Shown: positions 1-8,912, counted from the stretch's first letter. The stretch is DNA of 64,000 nt from an uncultured Maribacter sp. (GCF_947500405.1 NZ_CANMRY010000002.1:310001-374000); one strand, 5' to 3'. Numbers and translations are program-made. The notes: a model not told the origin generated them from the sequence alone.

Positions 1-486
1 ATTTTTGGAGTAATGTACCATTTTATAATGGGCTTTATTCTAGAGATTAAGAATAGAAACGCAAGAGTTGTAAAGTATGCAAAAAATAATGGTTCGGCTA
101 ATTCTAGCTGGATGAGTAGAAATATGATTTATAGCGGATTAGCTATTTTAGGTTTCTTAGTTCTTCACTTTATTGATTTTTGGATACCAGAAATTAATAC
201 AAAATATATTCAAGGCGATATGTCTGGATTACTAGTAGATGGTGAAGGGTACCGTTATTACGAAGAATTAACACACAAGTTTGTTAATCCACTAAGAGTT
301 GGTGCTTATGTTTTAGCATTTGTGTTTTTATCCTTACACTTAATGCACGGGTTTAGCTCTGCGTTCCAATCTTCTGGAGTTAGTTCCATGAGAAAAGAAA
401 AACTTCAAGCATTTGGAAAAGCTTATGCCATTATAATTCCTTTAGGTTTTATATTAATTGCTCTTTTTCATCATTTTAATCATTAA
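1..486 (+). CDS. sdhC: Succinate dehydrogenase cytochrome b subunit (partial, start outside window)
   Basis: Membrane anchor subunit of succinate dehydrogenase (complex II), which passes electrons from SdhB to menaquinone and carries heme. The reading frame is open back to base 1 (IFGV precedes the first Met at 13), and the visible part lacks the first helices expected for a protein of about 220 residues. The true start therefore lies outside the window, and the ATG at 13 is internal. Visible features are hydrophobic helices around LAILGFLVLHFIDFW, VLAFVFLSLHLMHGF and IIIPLGFILIALFHH, with histidines placed as in heme-ligating family members. It is followed after 12 bases by sdhA, in the standard Bacteroidota order sdhC-sdhA-sdhB. 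Confidence 0.93.
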   Translation: MFGVMYHFIMGFILEIKNRNARVVKYAKNNGSANSSWMSRNMIYSGLAILGFLVLHFIDFWIPEINTKYIQGDMSGLLVDGEGYRYYEELTHKFVNPLRVGAYVLAFVFLSLHLMHGFSSAFQSSGVSSMRKEKLQAFGKAYAIIIPLGFILIALFHHFNH

Positions 487-498
487 TAATACAATTCT

Positions 499-2514
499 AT
501 GTCTGTATTAGATTCTAAAGTACCAAAAGGACCACTTAAAAATAAGTGGACTGATTATAAAAACCATATTGATTTAGTTAACCCTGCAAACAAACGTAAC
601 ATAGATGTTATTGTTGTTGGTACTGGATTAGCTGGAGGTTCTGCTTGTGCAACATTAGCAGAATTAGGATATAATGTAAAAGCATTTGCTTATCAAGATT
701 CTCCAAGAAGAGCACACTCTATTGCTGCTCAAGGTGGTATTAATGCTGCTAAAAACTATCAAGGAGATGGAGATTCTACCTATAGATTATTTTATGATAC
801 TGTAAAGGGTGGTGATTACCGTTCCCGTGAAGCAAACGTATACCGTTTAGCAGAAGTATCTGCTAATATTATTGACCAATGTGTTGCTCAAGGAGTTCCA
901 TTTGCTCGTGATTATGGTGGGTTATTAGATAACCGTTCTTTTGGTGGTGTATTGGTTTCTAGAACTTTTTATGCTAAAGGACAAACAGGACAACAATTAT
1001 TATTAGGAGCATACTCTGCAATGAACAGACAAATTGCTCGTGGTAAGATTGAAATGCACAACCGTCATGAAATGCTTGATGTTGTTAAAGTTGATGGGAA
1101 AGCAAGAGGGATTATTGCACGTAACCTTATTACTGGAGAAATAGAACGCCATTCTGCTCATGCTGTAGTTATTGCTTCTGGTGGTTACGGAAATGTTTTT
1201 TTCTTATCTACCAATGCAATGGGATCTAACGTATCTGCTGGTTGGAAAATACATAAAAAAGGAGCTTTCTTTGCCAATCCTTGTTATACACAAATTCACC
1301 CAACATGTATTCCTCGTTCTGGAGATTATCAGTCTAAATTAACATTGATGTCTGAGTCCTTACGTAATGATGGTCGTATTTGGGTTCCTAAAAATATGGA
1401 AGATGTTATGGCAATTCGTGAAGGTCGCAAGAAACCTACTGATTTGTCTGAAGACGAAAGAGATTACTACTTAGAACGTAGATACCCAGCATTTGGAAAC
1501 CTAGTACCACGTGATGTTGCCTCTAGAGCAGCAAAAGAACGTTGTGATGCTGGTTACGGTGTAAATGCTACTGGAGAAGCGGTGTATTTAGATTTTGCAT
1601 CGGCAATTACACGTTATGGTACGGAACAAGCAAAAATTCAGAATATAAAAAATGCTTCTGAAGCTAAAATATACGAATTAGGACAAGCAATTGTTGAGGC
1701 AAAATACGGAAACCTATTTCAAATGTATGAGAAAATCGTAGATGAGAATCCGTACAAAACACCTATGATGATTTACCCAGCGGTACACTATACAATGGGT
1801 GGTGTTTGGGTAGATTATAATTTAATGACTACTGTTCCTGGGTTGTACTGTATTGGAGAAGCTAATTTTTCTGATCATGGAGCTAACAGACTTGGAGCTT
1901 CTGCATTAATGCAAGGTTTAGCAGATGGTTATTTTGTGTTGCCTTATACTATTGGAGATTATTTATCTGATGACATTAGAACAGGAAAAATTTCAACTGA
2001 TTCTCCAGAATTTATAGAAGCAGAAAAAGAAGCAAAAGAACGTTTAGAGTTCTTTGTAACAAACAAAGGAGAACATTCTGTTGATTATTACCATAAAAAA
2101 CTAGGTAAGATTATGTGGGATAAATGTGGAATGTCTCGTAATGAAAAAGGACTTAAAGAAGCAATGGCAGAAATTAAAGCTTTACGTGAAGATTTCTGGA
2201 AAAATGTTTCTGTTCCTGGAGGCATGAACGAAATGAACCCTGAATTAGAAAAAGCAGGAAGGGTGGCAGATTTTATAGAACTTGGCGAGTTATTTGCTAA
2301 GGATGCCTTAACACGTGAAGAATCTTGCGGTGGACATTTTAGAGAAGAATCTGTAGAATTAGATGGGGAACAAAAAGGAGAAGCAAAACGTAATGATAAA
2401 GATTTTGCATTTGTTTCTGCCTGGGAATATAAAGGAGAGCCTGCAGATGCAGTTCTACATAAAGAAGAGTTAGAATTTAACGATATTGAACTTAAACAAC
2501 GTTCATACAAATAA
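499..2514 (+). CDS. sdhA: Succinate dehydrogenase flavoprotein subunit
   Basis: Catalytic FAD subunit of succinate dehydrogenase/fumarate reductase; it oxidises succinate to fumarate on the cytoplasmic face of the membrane. The 671 residues show an N-terminal Rossmann FAD motif ([19 protein letters not shown], about residues 39-57), the HSIAAQGG segment whose His73 is the expected covalent FAD ligand, the substrate segment [10 protein letters not shown], and the late FAD/active-site stretch [19 protein letters not shown]. Length fits the Bacteroidota form (about 660-670). It sits 12 bases after sdhC and 9 bases before sdhB, so the three genes are very likely one transcript. A long antisense frame at 2088-2510 is only a shadow. 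Confidence 0.97.
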   Translation: MSVLDSKVPKGPLKNKWTDYKNHIDLVNPANKRNIDVIVVGTGLAGGSACATLAELGYNVKAFAYQDSPRRAHSIAAQGGINAAKNYQGDGDSTYRLFYDTVKGGDYRSREANVYRLAEVSANIIDQCVAQGVPFARDYGGLLDNRSFGGVLVSRTFYAKGQTGQQLLLGAYSAMNRQIARGKIEMHNRHEMLDVVKVDGKARGIIARNLITGEIERHSAHAVVIASGGYGNVFFLSTNAMGSNVSAGWKIHKKGAFFANPCYTQIHPTCIPRSGDYQSKLTLMSESLRNDGRIWVPKNMEDVMAIREGRKKPTDLSEDERDYYLERRYPAFGNLVPRDVASRAAKERCDAGYGVNATGEAVYLDFASAITRYGTEQAKIQNIKNASEAKIYELGQAIVEAKYGNLFQMYEKIVDENPYKTPMMIYPAVHYTMGGVWVDYNLMTTVPGLYCIGEANFSDHGANRLGASALMQGLADGYFVLPYTIGDYLSDDIRTGKISTDSPEFIEAEKEAKERLEFFVTNKGEHSVDYYHKKLGKIMWDKCGMSRNEKGLKEAMAEIKALREDFWKNVSVPGGMNEMNPELEKAGRVADFIELGELFAKDALTREESCGGHFREESVELDGEQKGEAKRNDKDFAFVSAWEYKGEPADAVLHKEELEFNDIELKQRSYK

Positions 2515-2523
2515 GAAAAGACT

Positions 2524-3270
2524 ATGAATTTAACGCTTAAAATTTGGAGACAAAAAGACTCGAAAACTAAGGGTCAAATGGTAGACTATAAAGTTACCGA
2601 TATCTCAGAACATATGTCTTTCTTAGAAATGATGGATGTTCTTAATGAACAATTAATTAATGCTGGCGAAGAGCCAGTTGCTTTTGATCATGATTGTAGA
2701 GAAGGTATTTGTGGTATGTGTTCTATGTACATAAATGGTGAGGCACATGGTCCTGATCGCGGAGTTACTACTTGCCAACTACACATGCGTATGTTTAAAG
2801 ATGGTGACACTATTACAATAGAGCCATTTAGAGCAAAAGCATTTCCTGTAATAAAGGATTTAGTTGTAGATCGTAGTTCTTTTGATCGTATACAACATGC
2901 TGGTGGTTATATCTCAGTAAATACCTCTGGTAATACACAAGATGCAAACGCAACCCCTATATCTAAGCATGATGCAGATGAAGCAATGGATGCTGCAACC
3001 TGTATTGGCTGTGGCGCATGTGTTGCAACGTGTAAGAACTCTTCTGCTATGCTTTTTGTTGGTGCAAAAGTATCTCAATACGCATTATTACCACAAGGAC
3101 AAGTAGAAGCTACTGATCGTGTTAAAAACATGGTTGCGCAAATGGATTTAGAAGGTTTTGGTAACTGTAGTAATACAGGTGCTTGTGAGATTGAATGTCC
3201 TAAAGGAATATCTCTAGAAAACATTGCTAGAATGAATAGAGAATTATTAAAAGCTACATTTAAAAGCTAA
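2524..3270 (+). CDS. sdhB: Succinate dehydrogenase iron-sulfur subunit
   Basis: Electron-transfer subunit linking SdhA flavin to the SdhC heme/quinone site. The 248 residues carry the plant-ferredoxin [2Fe-2S] motif (Cys58, Cys63, Cys66, Cys84 in [10 protein letters not shown]...TTC), then the C-terminal ferredoxin-like domain with [11 protein letters not shown] (Cys160, 163, 166, 170) and Cys215, 221, 225 ([15 protein letters not shown]) for the [4Fe-4S] and [3Fe-4S] clusters. It is the last gene of sdhCAB; an intrinsic terminator starts 20 bases after the stop. Confidence 0.97.
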   Translation: MNLTLKIWRQKDSKTKGQMVDYKVTDISEHMSFLEMMDVLNEQLINAGEEPVAFDHDCREGICGMCSMYINGEAHGPDRGVTTCQLHMRMFKDGDTITIEPFRAKAFPVIKDLVVDRSSFDRIQHAGGYISVNTSGNTQDANATPISKHDADEAMDAATCIGCGACVATCKNSSAMLFVGAKVSQYALLPQGQVEATDRVKNMVAQMDLEGFGNCSNTGACEIECPKGISLENIARMNRELLKATFKS

Positions 3271-3290
3271 ACAATAAATAACTTACCTAT

Positions 3291-3325
3291 AAAAAACCTT
3301 AAGCTTAATTGCTTAAGGTTTTTTT
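3291..3325 (+). terminator. Intrinsic terminator after sdhB
   Basis: A 14-base stem (AAAAAACCTTAAGC / GCTTAAGGTTTTTT) with a six-base loop TTAATT runs straight into a T tract. It closes the sdhCAB operon and separates it from the regulator gene that starts at 3384. Confidence 0.9.
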
Positions 3326-3334
3326 GTTTTTAAC

Positions 3335-3371
3335 AAAGTGTAATTTTTTTTATTAAGTTTGTCTAACTTAA
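3335..3371 (+). promoter_or_regulatory. Promoter and candidate operator of the MerR/cobalamin regulator
   Basis: This short gap holds three signals: AAAGTGTAATTTT (3335-3347), whose reverse complement with one mismatch lies before crtI (4271-4283); a Bacteroidota-type -7 box TAAGTTTG (3354-3361); and an inverted repeat TTAAGTT-TGTCT-AACTTAA (3353-3371) overlapping that box. A repressor bound there would block the promoter, so autoregulation is plausible. The motifs are seen directly; their use as operators is inference. Confidence 0.45.
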
Positions 3372-3383
3372 ATTCATTTTTAA

Positions 3384-4271
3384 TTGAACAATATAAAAAC
3401 AAGATTTAGTATTAAAGACCTCGAAAATATTTCGGGTATAAAAGCGCATACAATACGTATTTGGGAAAAAAGATACAATCTATTTAGTCCAGAAAGAACC
3501 TCTGGTAATTCTAGATATTATGATCAAGATAGCCTACAAAAGCTATTAAACGTAGTTTTATTAAATAATAACAACTACAAAATATCTAAAATAGCTGCTA
3601 TGTCTGATAACGAAATCATTCTTAATTCTAGAGAATTAGCTTTAAAAACAGATATTACTGATGATGCCATAAACTCATTAAAGATCGCAATGTATAATTT
3701 TGATCAGAATCTTTTTAATCAAGTATATGCTAAACTTTTGGTTCAAAAATCTTTTCCTGAAATATTTAAAGAAACCTTTATTCCCCTTTTAAACTTTATA
3801 GGCCTTCTATGGCAAACAAAGACTTTAACTCCTGCTCATGAACATTTCATATCTAACTTAATAACTCAAAAAATACAGATTAATACAGAGCGTATTCCAT
3901 TTAAACAAAATAATGATACAAGAGTTTATGTACTTTATCTTCCTGAAAATGAAATACATGAACTTGGATTACTTTACTTAAATTATGAACTAACTTTAAG
4001 AGGTAATAAGACAATATACCTTGGACAAAGTGTGCCAATTAATAACCTTATAGATGTACAAAACGTATTTAATGATATATGCTTTATATCCTATTTTACC
4101 GTTGAGCCTCAAGAAAGCAAACTAATGCCGTATTTTAAAGAAATTAACACTATAATTAAAAATACTAATAACACATTTTGGGCAGTAGGACATAGAACCC
4201 AAAACTTAGAAATTACGTATCCTAACATTAAAACATTTAGCTCTACAGTAAGTCTATTAGAAAGTTTATAA
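3384..4271 (+). CDS. MerR-family regulator with cobalamin-binding (CarH/LitR-like) domain
   Basis: Likely transcriptional regulator of the adjacent carotenoid genes. The 295 residues begin with a MerR winged helix (FSIKDLENISGIKAHTIRIW, about residues 8-27). The middle region has W143-x9-E153-H154, the spacing of the W-x9-EH motif that caps adenosylcobalamin in CarH photoreceptors. Then comes E190-I-H192-E-L-G195, matching the DxHxxG cobalamin motif with Glu for Asp and the lower-ligand His kept. The later GG motif is degenerate (AVGH). In known CarH proteins light breaks the Co-C bond and releases the operator. The start is TTG; no earlier in-frame ATG gives the HTH at the N-terminus. Light sensing is inferred from family motifs. 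Confidence 0.85.
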   Translation: MNNIKTRFSIKDLENISGIKAHTIRIWEKRYNLFSPERTSGNSRYYDQDSLQKLLNVVLLNNNNYKISKIAAMSDNEIILNSRELALKTDITDDAINSLKIAMYNFDQNLFNQVYAKLLVQKSFPEIFKETFIPLLNFIGLLWQTKTLTPAHEHFISNLITQKIQINTERIPFKQNNDTRVYVLYLPENEIHELGLLYLNYELTLRGNKTIYLGQSVPINNLIDVQNVFNDICFISYFTVEPQESKLMPYFKEINTIIKNTNNTFWAVGHRTQNLEITYPNIKTFSSTVSLLESL

Positions 4272-4320
4272 AAGTTACACTTTAATATTGTTTAACTTTT
4301 TAGTATTTTTGTTAAACAAT
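4271..4320 (+). promoter_or_regulatory. crtI promoter region with palindromic candidate operator
   Basis: Contains AAAGTTACACTTT (4271-4283), the reverse complement of the motif before the regulator gene with one mismatch, and a perfect 10-base inverted repeat ATTGTTTAAC (4287-4296) / GTTAAACAAT (4311-4320). The 14-base spacer holds most of a -7 box TATTTTTG (4304-4311). Transcription would then start only a few bases before the ATG at 4321, giving a nearly leaderless mRNA. The location suggests repression of the crt operon by the upstream MerR-type protein. Confidence 0.55.
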
Positions 4321-5784
4321 ATGAGAAAAACAATATATATAATTGGTTCAGGATTTTCTTCTTTATCTGCTTCTTGCTATTTAGCAAAGGCTGGCTACAA
4401 AGTAATTGTACTTGAAAAAAACAGTACACTAGGCGGCAGAGCAAGACAATTAAAAAAAGAAGGTTTTACTTTTGATATTGGCCCTACATGGTATTGGATG
4501 CCAGATGTATTTGAAAAATTCTTCTCAGATTTTAATAAAGCTCCATCAGACTATTACCGTCTCAACAAATTAAACCCTGCATATCAGGTATATTTTGGAA
4601 AAGAAGATTCAAAATTAGTTTCTGGTAATATAGAAGAAATACATTCTATGTTTGAAGCAGAAGAAAAAGGTAGTTCTATGCACCTAAGAGAATTCTTAAC
4701 CTCTGCAAGAAACAATTATAATACAGCAATTAAAGATTTAGTTTACAAACCAGGAGAATCTATCTCAGAACTTATTACACCAGTTACTATAAAAAGGGCT
4801 GGTCAGTTTTTTTCTACCATTCGAAAAACTATCCGAAAAAAAATTAAAAATGAAAAACTAATTAAAATTTTAGAATTTCCTGTTTTATTTCTTGGAGCAA
4901 AACCTAGTAATACACCGTCCTTTTATAATTTTATGAATTATGCAGATTTTGGACTTGGAACCTGGCATCCTAGTGGTGGAATGTTTACTGTTGTTAATGG
5001 CATAGTAACCTTAGCACAATCTCTAGGTGTAGAATTTGTTACAGAAGCAAATGTTGAGCAGATAAAAGTAAGCACAAACAACAAAGTAGAAGGACTTATT
5101 GTAAACGGAGAATTTAAAAAATCTGATAGTATACTAAGTGGTGCAGATTACCATCATACAGAAACTTTATTACCTAAAGAAAATAGACAGTATTCAGAAA
5201 AATATTGGTGCAACAAAACTTTTGCTCCTTCTGCCCTATTATTTTATGTTGGCTTAAGTAAACCTGTAAATAATGTATCGCACCATACATTATTTTTTGA
5301 TTGTGATTTTGAAGTACATGCAGAATCTATTTACGATACTCCAAAATGGCCAGAAGACCCTTTATTCTATGTAAGTTTTCCTAGCAAAACAGATGCTTCC
5401 GTAGCTCCAGAAGGAAAAGAAGCTGCAACTTTTTTAATTCCGCTTGCGCCAGGTATAAAAGACACTAATGAAATTAGAGAAGCATATTTTAAAAAAATAA
5501 TAACGAGATTAGAAAAAGTAACTGAGCAAGCCATTAAAGAAAATATTATATTTATAGAGTCCTTTTGTGTAAATGATTTTAAAAAGGAATACAACTCTTA
5601 CCAAGGAAATGCCTACGGACTTGCAAATACTCTTATGCAAACTGCATTTTTAAGGCCAAAAATAAGAAGTAAAAAAGTAAAGAATTTATTCTTTACAGGC
5701 CAGCTTACAGTTCCGGGGCCTGGTGTACCACCTGCATTAATATCAGGAAAAATAGCAGCAGATTTAATATTAAAAAACAACTAA
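4321..5784 (+). CDS. crtI: Phytoene desaturase (CrtI family)
   Basis: FAD-dependent desaturase converting phytoene to lycopene. The 487 residues start with the dinucleotide-binding fold IIGSGFSSLSASCYLAKAGY and continue with EKNSTLGGRARQ and FDIGPTWYWMPDVFEKFF. The C-terminal FAD segment is FFTGQLTVPGPGVPPALIS, all characteristic of bacterial CrtI. The third Gly of GxGxxG is Ser, which is common in the flavobacterial proteins. The ATG at 4321 was chosen over an in-frame TTG at 4288, because the extra residues would precede the beta strand that normally begins the protein and would lie inside the palindromic promoter. First gene of crtI-crtB-crtZ-cyclase; crtB follows after 2 bases. Confidence 0.95.
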   Translation: MRKTIYIIGSGFSSLSASCYLAKAGYKVIVLEKNSTLGGRARQLKKEGFTFDIGPTWYWMPDVFEKFFSDFNKAPSDYYRLNKLNPAYQVYFGKEDSKLVSGNIEEIHSMFEAEEKGSSMHLREFLTSARNNYNTAIKDLVYKPGESISELITPVTIKRAGQFFSTIRKTIRKKIKNEKLIKILEFPVLFLGAKPSNTPSFYNFMNYADFGLGTWHPSGGMFTVVNGIVTLAQSLGVEFVTEANVEQIKVSTNNKVEGLIVNGEFKKSDSILSGADYHHTETLLPKENRQYSEKYWCNKTFAPSALLFYVGLSKPVNNVSHHTLFFDCDFEVHAESIYDTPKWPEDPLFYVSFPSKTDASVAPEGKEAATFLIPLAPGIKDTNEIREAYFKKIITRLEKVTEQAIKENIIFIESFCVNDFKKEYNSYQGNAYGLANTLMQTAFLRPKIRSKKVKNLFFTGQLTVPGPGVPPALISGKIAADLILKNN

Positions 5785-5786
5785 TT

Positions 5787-6626
5787 ATGAAACAACTATA
5801 TACAGAGCTCTCTTTTTCTTGTAGCAAATTAGTTACTAAAAAATACAGCACCTCATTTTCTTCGGCTGTTAGAATGTTATCTCCCAAAATTAGAAGTGCT
5901 ATCTATAGTGTCTATGGTTTTGTTCGTTTTGCAGATGAAATTGTAGATAGTTTTCATGAACACAATCAACAAGATTTACTTAAAGATTTTGAAGACAATT
6001 ATTATGAAGCACATAAAAACAATATAAGTCTAAATCCTATTTTACATTCTTTCCAAAAAACTGTAAAAAAATACAATATAGAAGATGATTTAATACAAGC
6101 CTTTTTAAAAAGTATGCGTGCAGATTTGCATAAAACAACCTATTATAACAAAAAAGATTATGAAGAGTACATATATGGCTCTGCCGATGTAGTAGGCCTC
6201 ATGTGCTTAAAAATTTTTACAAATGGGGATATAGATAAGTACAATGCTTTAAAAGCACCTGCTATGCGTTTAGGTTCTGCTTTTCAAAAGGTTAATTTTC
6301 TAAGAGATATTAAAGAAGATTATGAAGTACTTAACCGCTCTTATTTTCCAAATGTTAATCTAAAACAATTAAGTCCAGAAGATAAATTAAATATTATAGA
6401 GGAAATAAAAGAAGATTTTAAAGAAGCCTATAAAGGAGTTGTAAAATTACCTTTAGAATCTAGGTTTGGGGTATATACGGCATACAGATATTACTTAAAA
6501 CTTTTACGAAAGTTAGAAAGAACACCTTCTAGCCAAATTATGGATACTAGAATACGTATATCCGATTTAATGAAATTTAATTTACTAGCTAAATCCTTTA
6601 TTAGATATAAACTTAATATCTTGTAA
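5787..6626 (+). CDS. crtB: Phytoene synthase (squalene/phytoene synthase family)
   Basis: Condenses two GGPP molecules to phytoene, the first committed carotenoid step. The 279 residues contain both Asp-rich prenyl-diphosphate motifs: D50-E-I-V-D54 in YGFVRFADEIVDSF and D173-I-K-E-D177 in NFLRDIKEDYEVLNRSYFP, the second being the trademark phytoene synthase segment. Length is normal. It lies 2 bases after crtI and 1 base before crtZ, so translation is probably coupled. GGPP synthase is not in the window. Confidence 0.95.
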   Translation: MKQLYTELSFSCSKLVTKKYSTSFSSAVRMLSPKIRSAIYSVYGFVRFADEIVDSFHEHNQQDLLKDFEDNYYEAHKNNISLNPILHSFQKTVKKYNIEDDLIQAFLKSMRADLHKTTYYNKKDYEEYIYGSADVVGLMCLKIFTNGDIDKYNALKAPAMRLGSAFQKVNFLRDIKEDYEVLNRSYFPNVNLKQLSPEDKLNIIEEIKEDFKEAYKGVVKLPLESRFGVYTAYRYYLKLLRKLERTPSSQIMDTRIRISDLMKFNLLAKSFIRYKLNIL

Positions 6627-6627
6627 T

Positions 6628-7086
6628 ATGCTTATAATACTATATCTCGTAATTATTATCCTTACTTTTTTAAGTATGGAAGCTATAACTTGGTGTACAC
6701 ATAAGTATATAATGCATGGGTTTTTATGGTACTTACACAAAGACCACCACCAACCAAAATACCAAGGCGTTTTTGAAAAAAACGATTGGTTCTTTGTAAT
6801 ATTCGCTATACCAAGTATTTTATTGTTTTGGTATGGAGTTATACCAAATATTAATTACTTATTTTTTATAGGGTTTGGAATTTTATGCTACGGATTAACT
6901 TATTTTTTAATTCATGATGTTCTAATACATCAACGCTTTAAATGGTTTAAAAAAACCAAAAATAAATACTTAATTGGTCTTAGAAAAGCACATAAAATTC
7001 ATCATAAACATTTAAATAAAGAAGACGGAGAATGTTTTGGAATGCTTTACGTGCCTTATAAATATTTTAAAAACCAATTGGTATAA
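6628..7086 (+). CDS. crtZ: Beta-carotene hydroxylase (fatty acid hydroxylase superfamily)
   Basis: Di-iron membrane hydroxylase that adds 3-hydroxyl groups to beta-ionone rings, turning beta-carotene into zeaxanthin. The 152 residues show the His-box set of the family: H25-x4-H30, H37-xx-H40-H41, H96-x4-H101 and H122-xx-H125-H126, with hydrophobic helices at 1-20 and 55-95. Its stop overlaps the next start (ATAATG), so it is translationally coupled to the cyclase gene. The neighbours make a carotenoid substrate far more likely than a fatty acid. Confidence 0.93.
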   Translation: MLIILYLVIIILTFLSMEAITWCTHKYIMHGFLWYLHKDHHQPKYQGVFEKNDWFFVIFAIPSILLFWYGVIPNINYLFFIGFGILCYGLTYFLIHDVLIHQRFKWFKKTKNKYLIGLRKAHKIHHKHLNKEDGECFGMLYVPYKYFKNQLV

Positions 7087-7841
7087 TGTATTTATATTTA
7101 ATACTAAATCTTGCATCCATTTCCATTCCATTTGCCTATTCTTTTCATAGGAAAATGAATTTTATAAAATATTGGAAAACTATTTTTAGTTCTATATTAA
7201 TAGTTGGATTAGCTTTTATTTTATGGGATGCTATTTTTACATTAGATGGTGTTTGGGGTTTTAATACTAAATATCATTTACCCTATAAATTACTAGGGCT
7301 TCCAATTGAAGAATGGCTTTTTTTTATTTGTATACCTTATGCTTCTGTTTTTATACATTATGCTTTAGATTACTATTACCCCAAAGCAGAGTTATCAAAA
7401 AAATTAACCTATACAATTACTTTATTAATAATTACCATACTAGCCATTACTATAATATTCCATTCAGATAAAGCATATACATTAGTAAATTTTAGCCTAG
7501 CAATTATTATTTTTTGTATTGGGTTAATTAAAATAAAATATTTACAAAAGTTTTATCTTTCATTTCTCATTATTTTAATCCCTTTTTTTATAGTAAATGG
7601 CATTTTAACAGGTAGTTTTATTGATGAACCTATTGTATGGTATAATGATAATGAAAATTTAAGAATACGCATTGTTACAATACCTGTGGAAGATATTGTT
7701 TATGCTTTTAATCTATTATTTCTAAATATACTTTTTATAGAAAAGCTAAAATATAAACGAAAAAAAATTAGTTTCTCATCTAATAAAAATATTACAACTC
7801 ATTTTGTATGGGCTTTAGCTTTAATAAACTTTTTAGTTTAG
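7086..7841 (+). CDS. crtYcd: Lycopene beta-cyclase, fused CrtYc-CrtYd type
   Basis: Integral membrane cyclase converting lycopene to beta-carotene. The 251 residues contain two copies of the lycopene-cyclase-domain signature: L72-P-I-E-E76 after the segment GFNTKYHLPYKLLG, and P200-V-E-D203 after NLRIRIVTIP. These correspond to the CrtYc and CrtYd halves found as separate proteins in actinobacteria. About six or seven hydrophobic helices are visible. It overlaps crtZ by one base and closes the operon. Its last 9 bases overlap the end of a decayed gene fragment on the other strand (7833-7970), suggesting a rearrangement right at the operon border. Confidence 0.9.
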   Translation: MYLYLILNLASISIPFAYSFHRKMNFIKYWKTIFSSILIVGLAFILWDAIFTLDGVWGFNTKYHLPYKLLGLPIEEWLFFICIPYASVFIHYALDYYYPKAELSKKLTYTITLLIITILAITIIFHSDKAYTLVNFSLAIIIFCIGLIKIKYLQKFYLSFLIILIPFFIVNGILTGSFIDEPIVWYNDNENLRIRIVTIPVEDIVYAFNLLFLNILFIEKLKYKRKKISFSSNKNITTHFVWALALINFLV

Positions 7842-7970
7842 TACATACATTTGTTTTCCGCTTAGTAAGTATACATCTCCGTCATAAACCGAAGGTCTTT
7901 GTACCCCTTTATTTACTTTATAATCCCATAATTTTTCGCCAGATTTAATATTTCTTTTCTTTTTTTTTAA
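7833..7970 (-). pseudogene. Remnant of a PQQ-like beta-propeller protein C-terminus
   Basis: On the minus strand about 45 codons remain open and end in a stop at 7833-7835. They read NIKSGEKLWDYKVNKGVQRP followed by SVYDGDVYLLSGKQMYVLN. The pattern (G-x-x-LW-x-Y-x-V ... P-x-V-x-D/G-x-V-Y) is that of PQQ/BamB-type beta-propeller blades. Upstream the frame runs into a poly-Lys stretch and a stop at 7971, so only the tail of a gene survives. There is no start and no complete domain; it is debris, probably from a deletion beside the crt operon. Confidence 0.55.
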
Positions 7971-8053
7971 TTATTACTGGACAGAAAACCCATTTTTACA
8001 ATACTTTTTTATACTAGTATTCATTGTATATTTTAACAATGGTATATTTTTAG

Positions 8054-8173
8054 GGAAGCCTACACCATTTTATAGATAAAATTATTGGCAACCAATTATA
8101 TATTGAAAATAATATAATTCCTATTGGTCGGAATTTCAGAAAAGACTTTATTGCTATTTTAAAAATAAAATAG
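8054..8173 (+). pseudogene. Remnant of a LytTR-type DNA-binding domain
   Basis: A 39-codon open stretch ends in TAG at 8171. It reads HHFIDKIIGNQLYIENN then IIPIGRNFRKDFIAILKIK, resembling the C-terminal end of LytTR domains (a short loop, then I-P-I-G-R-x-[YF]-[RK]-x-x-F). A stop at 8051 cuts the frame and no start is present. I read it as the 3' end of a lost response-regulator gene. With the propeller remnant on the opposite strand, it accounts for the gap between the cyclase gene and 8186. Confidence 0.45.
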
Positions 8174-8185
8174 AGACTAAAACAT

Positions 8186-8896
8186 TTAATTTACTTGTTT
8201 TTTTATGACTCTAAAAAGTAACTTAACGTCCTTTAAATTAAGAGTGAAATCGGGAAATTCAGGAGAGATATTTAGACTATGACAAGTTATTGTATTTTCT
8301 TTTTTATTATAGTTCGTAATTTGTTTACACATTATACTATTACCTAACACAATAACCCAATAATCAGCTGTGCTAAAAGACTTTCCAAATTCTTTTAAAG
8401 AAACTCCTTTCCCTAATACAATTGTTTTATTTGGCAAACCATTATAATCTCCACTAAACATAGAATTATTTGTAATTTCAAAGGCGGCATAATTAGAAAC
8501 GGATACATTTTCTAGAATAAAACCAATCAAAGGCATTTGTTTTAAAAATAATATATCCTCTAATTTCTCTAAATATTTTATCTGTTTTTCTGCTATAATA
8601 AGTGGGGCTTGTACCAAATATTTTCCTGGACCTAATTTTATTATCTTATGTGCTTGTTCTTTAGACTTTTTTTGGATTGGTTTTTTATATTCAATATTAA
8701 TTTCATTTACTTCTGTAGCATATAGTTCGCTTATACTTACATTAAAGAAATCTGCAATTTTATCTAGATTCTTCCGAGGAATATTAGCTTCTCTTTTTTC
8801 ATAAAGTTGAATTGTTCGCAAACTAACTCCAATAGCTTCGGCCAAATCTGTCTGACTTATATTTTTTTTTCGACGCAATAGCTTTAGTATAAACAT
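8186..8896 (-). CDS. XRE-family repressor with S24 (LexA-like) C-terminal domain
   Basis: Phage-type transcriptional repressor of 236 residues. Residues 1-60 form a Cro/CI helix-turn-helix (ISQTDLAEAIGVSLRTIQLY then FFNVSISELYA). Residues 120-230 look like a LexA/CI S24 domain: ITNNSMFSGDYNGL gives the candidate catalytic Ser, and GNSIMCKQITNY a candidate Lys. Proteins of this type self-cleave or dimerise through this domain. The gene faces away from a small HTH gene at 9047, and the 150-base gap holds three perfect and one near-perfect GTAA-N5-TTAC sites. The layout resembles a CI/Cro switch without the rest of a phage. Host-gene versions exist in flavobacteria, so it need not be phage-derived. 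Confidence 0.75.
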   Translation of the reverse strand: MFILKLLRRKKNISQTDLAEAIGVSLRTIQLYEKREANIPRKNLDKIADFFNVSISELYATEVNEINIEYKKPIQKKSKEQAHKIIKLGPGKYLVQAPLIIAEKQIKYLEKLEDILFLKQMPLIGFILENVSVSNYAAFEITNNSMFSGDYNGLPNKTIVLGKGVSLKEFGKSFSTADYWVIVLGNSIMCKQITNYNKKENTITCHSLNISPEFPDFTLNLKDVKLLFRVIKKQVN

Positions 8897-8912
8897 AAAA
8901 TTGTATCATTGC

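Noticed and set aside
2088-2510. 140-codon antisense frame inside sdhA
   Set aside because: Low-complexity composition and full overlap with a highly conserved gene; a shadow of sdhA codon use.
4288-4320. Upstream TTG start for crtI
   Set aside because: It would add 11 hydrophobic residues before the dinucleotide-binding strand and would lie in the palindromic promoter; ATG at 4321 fits the family.
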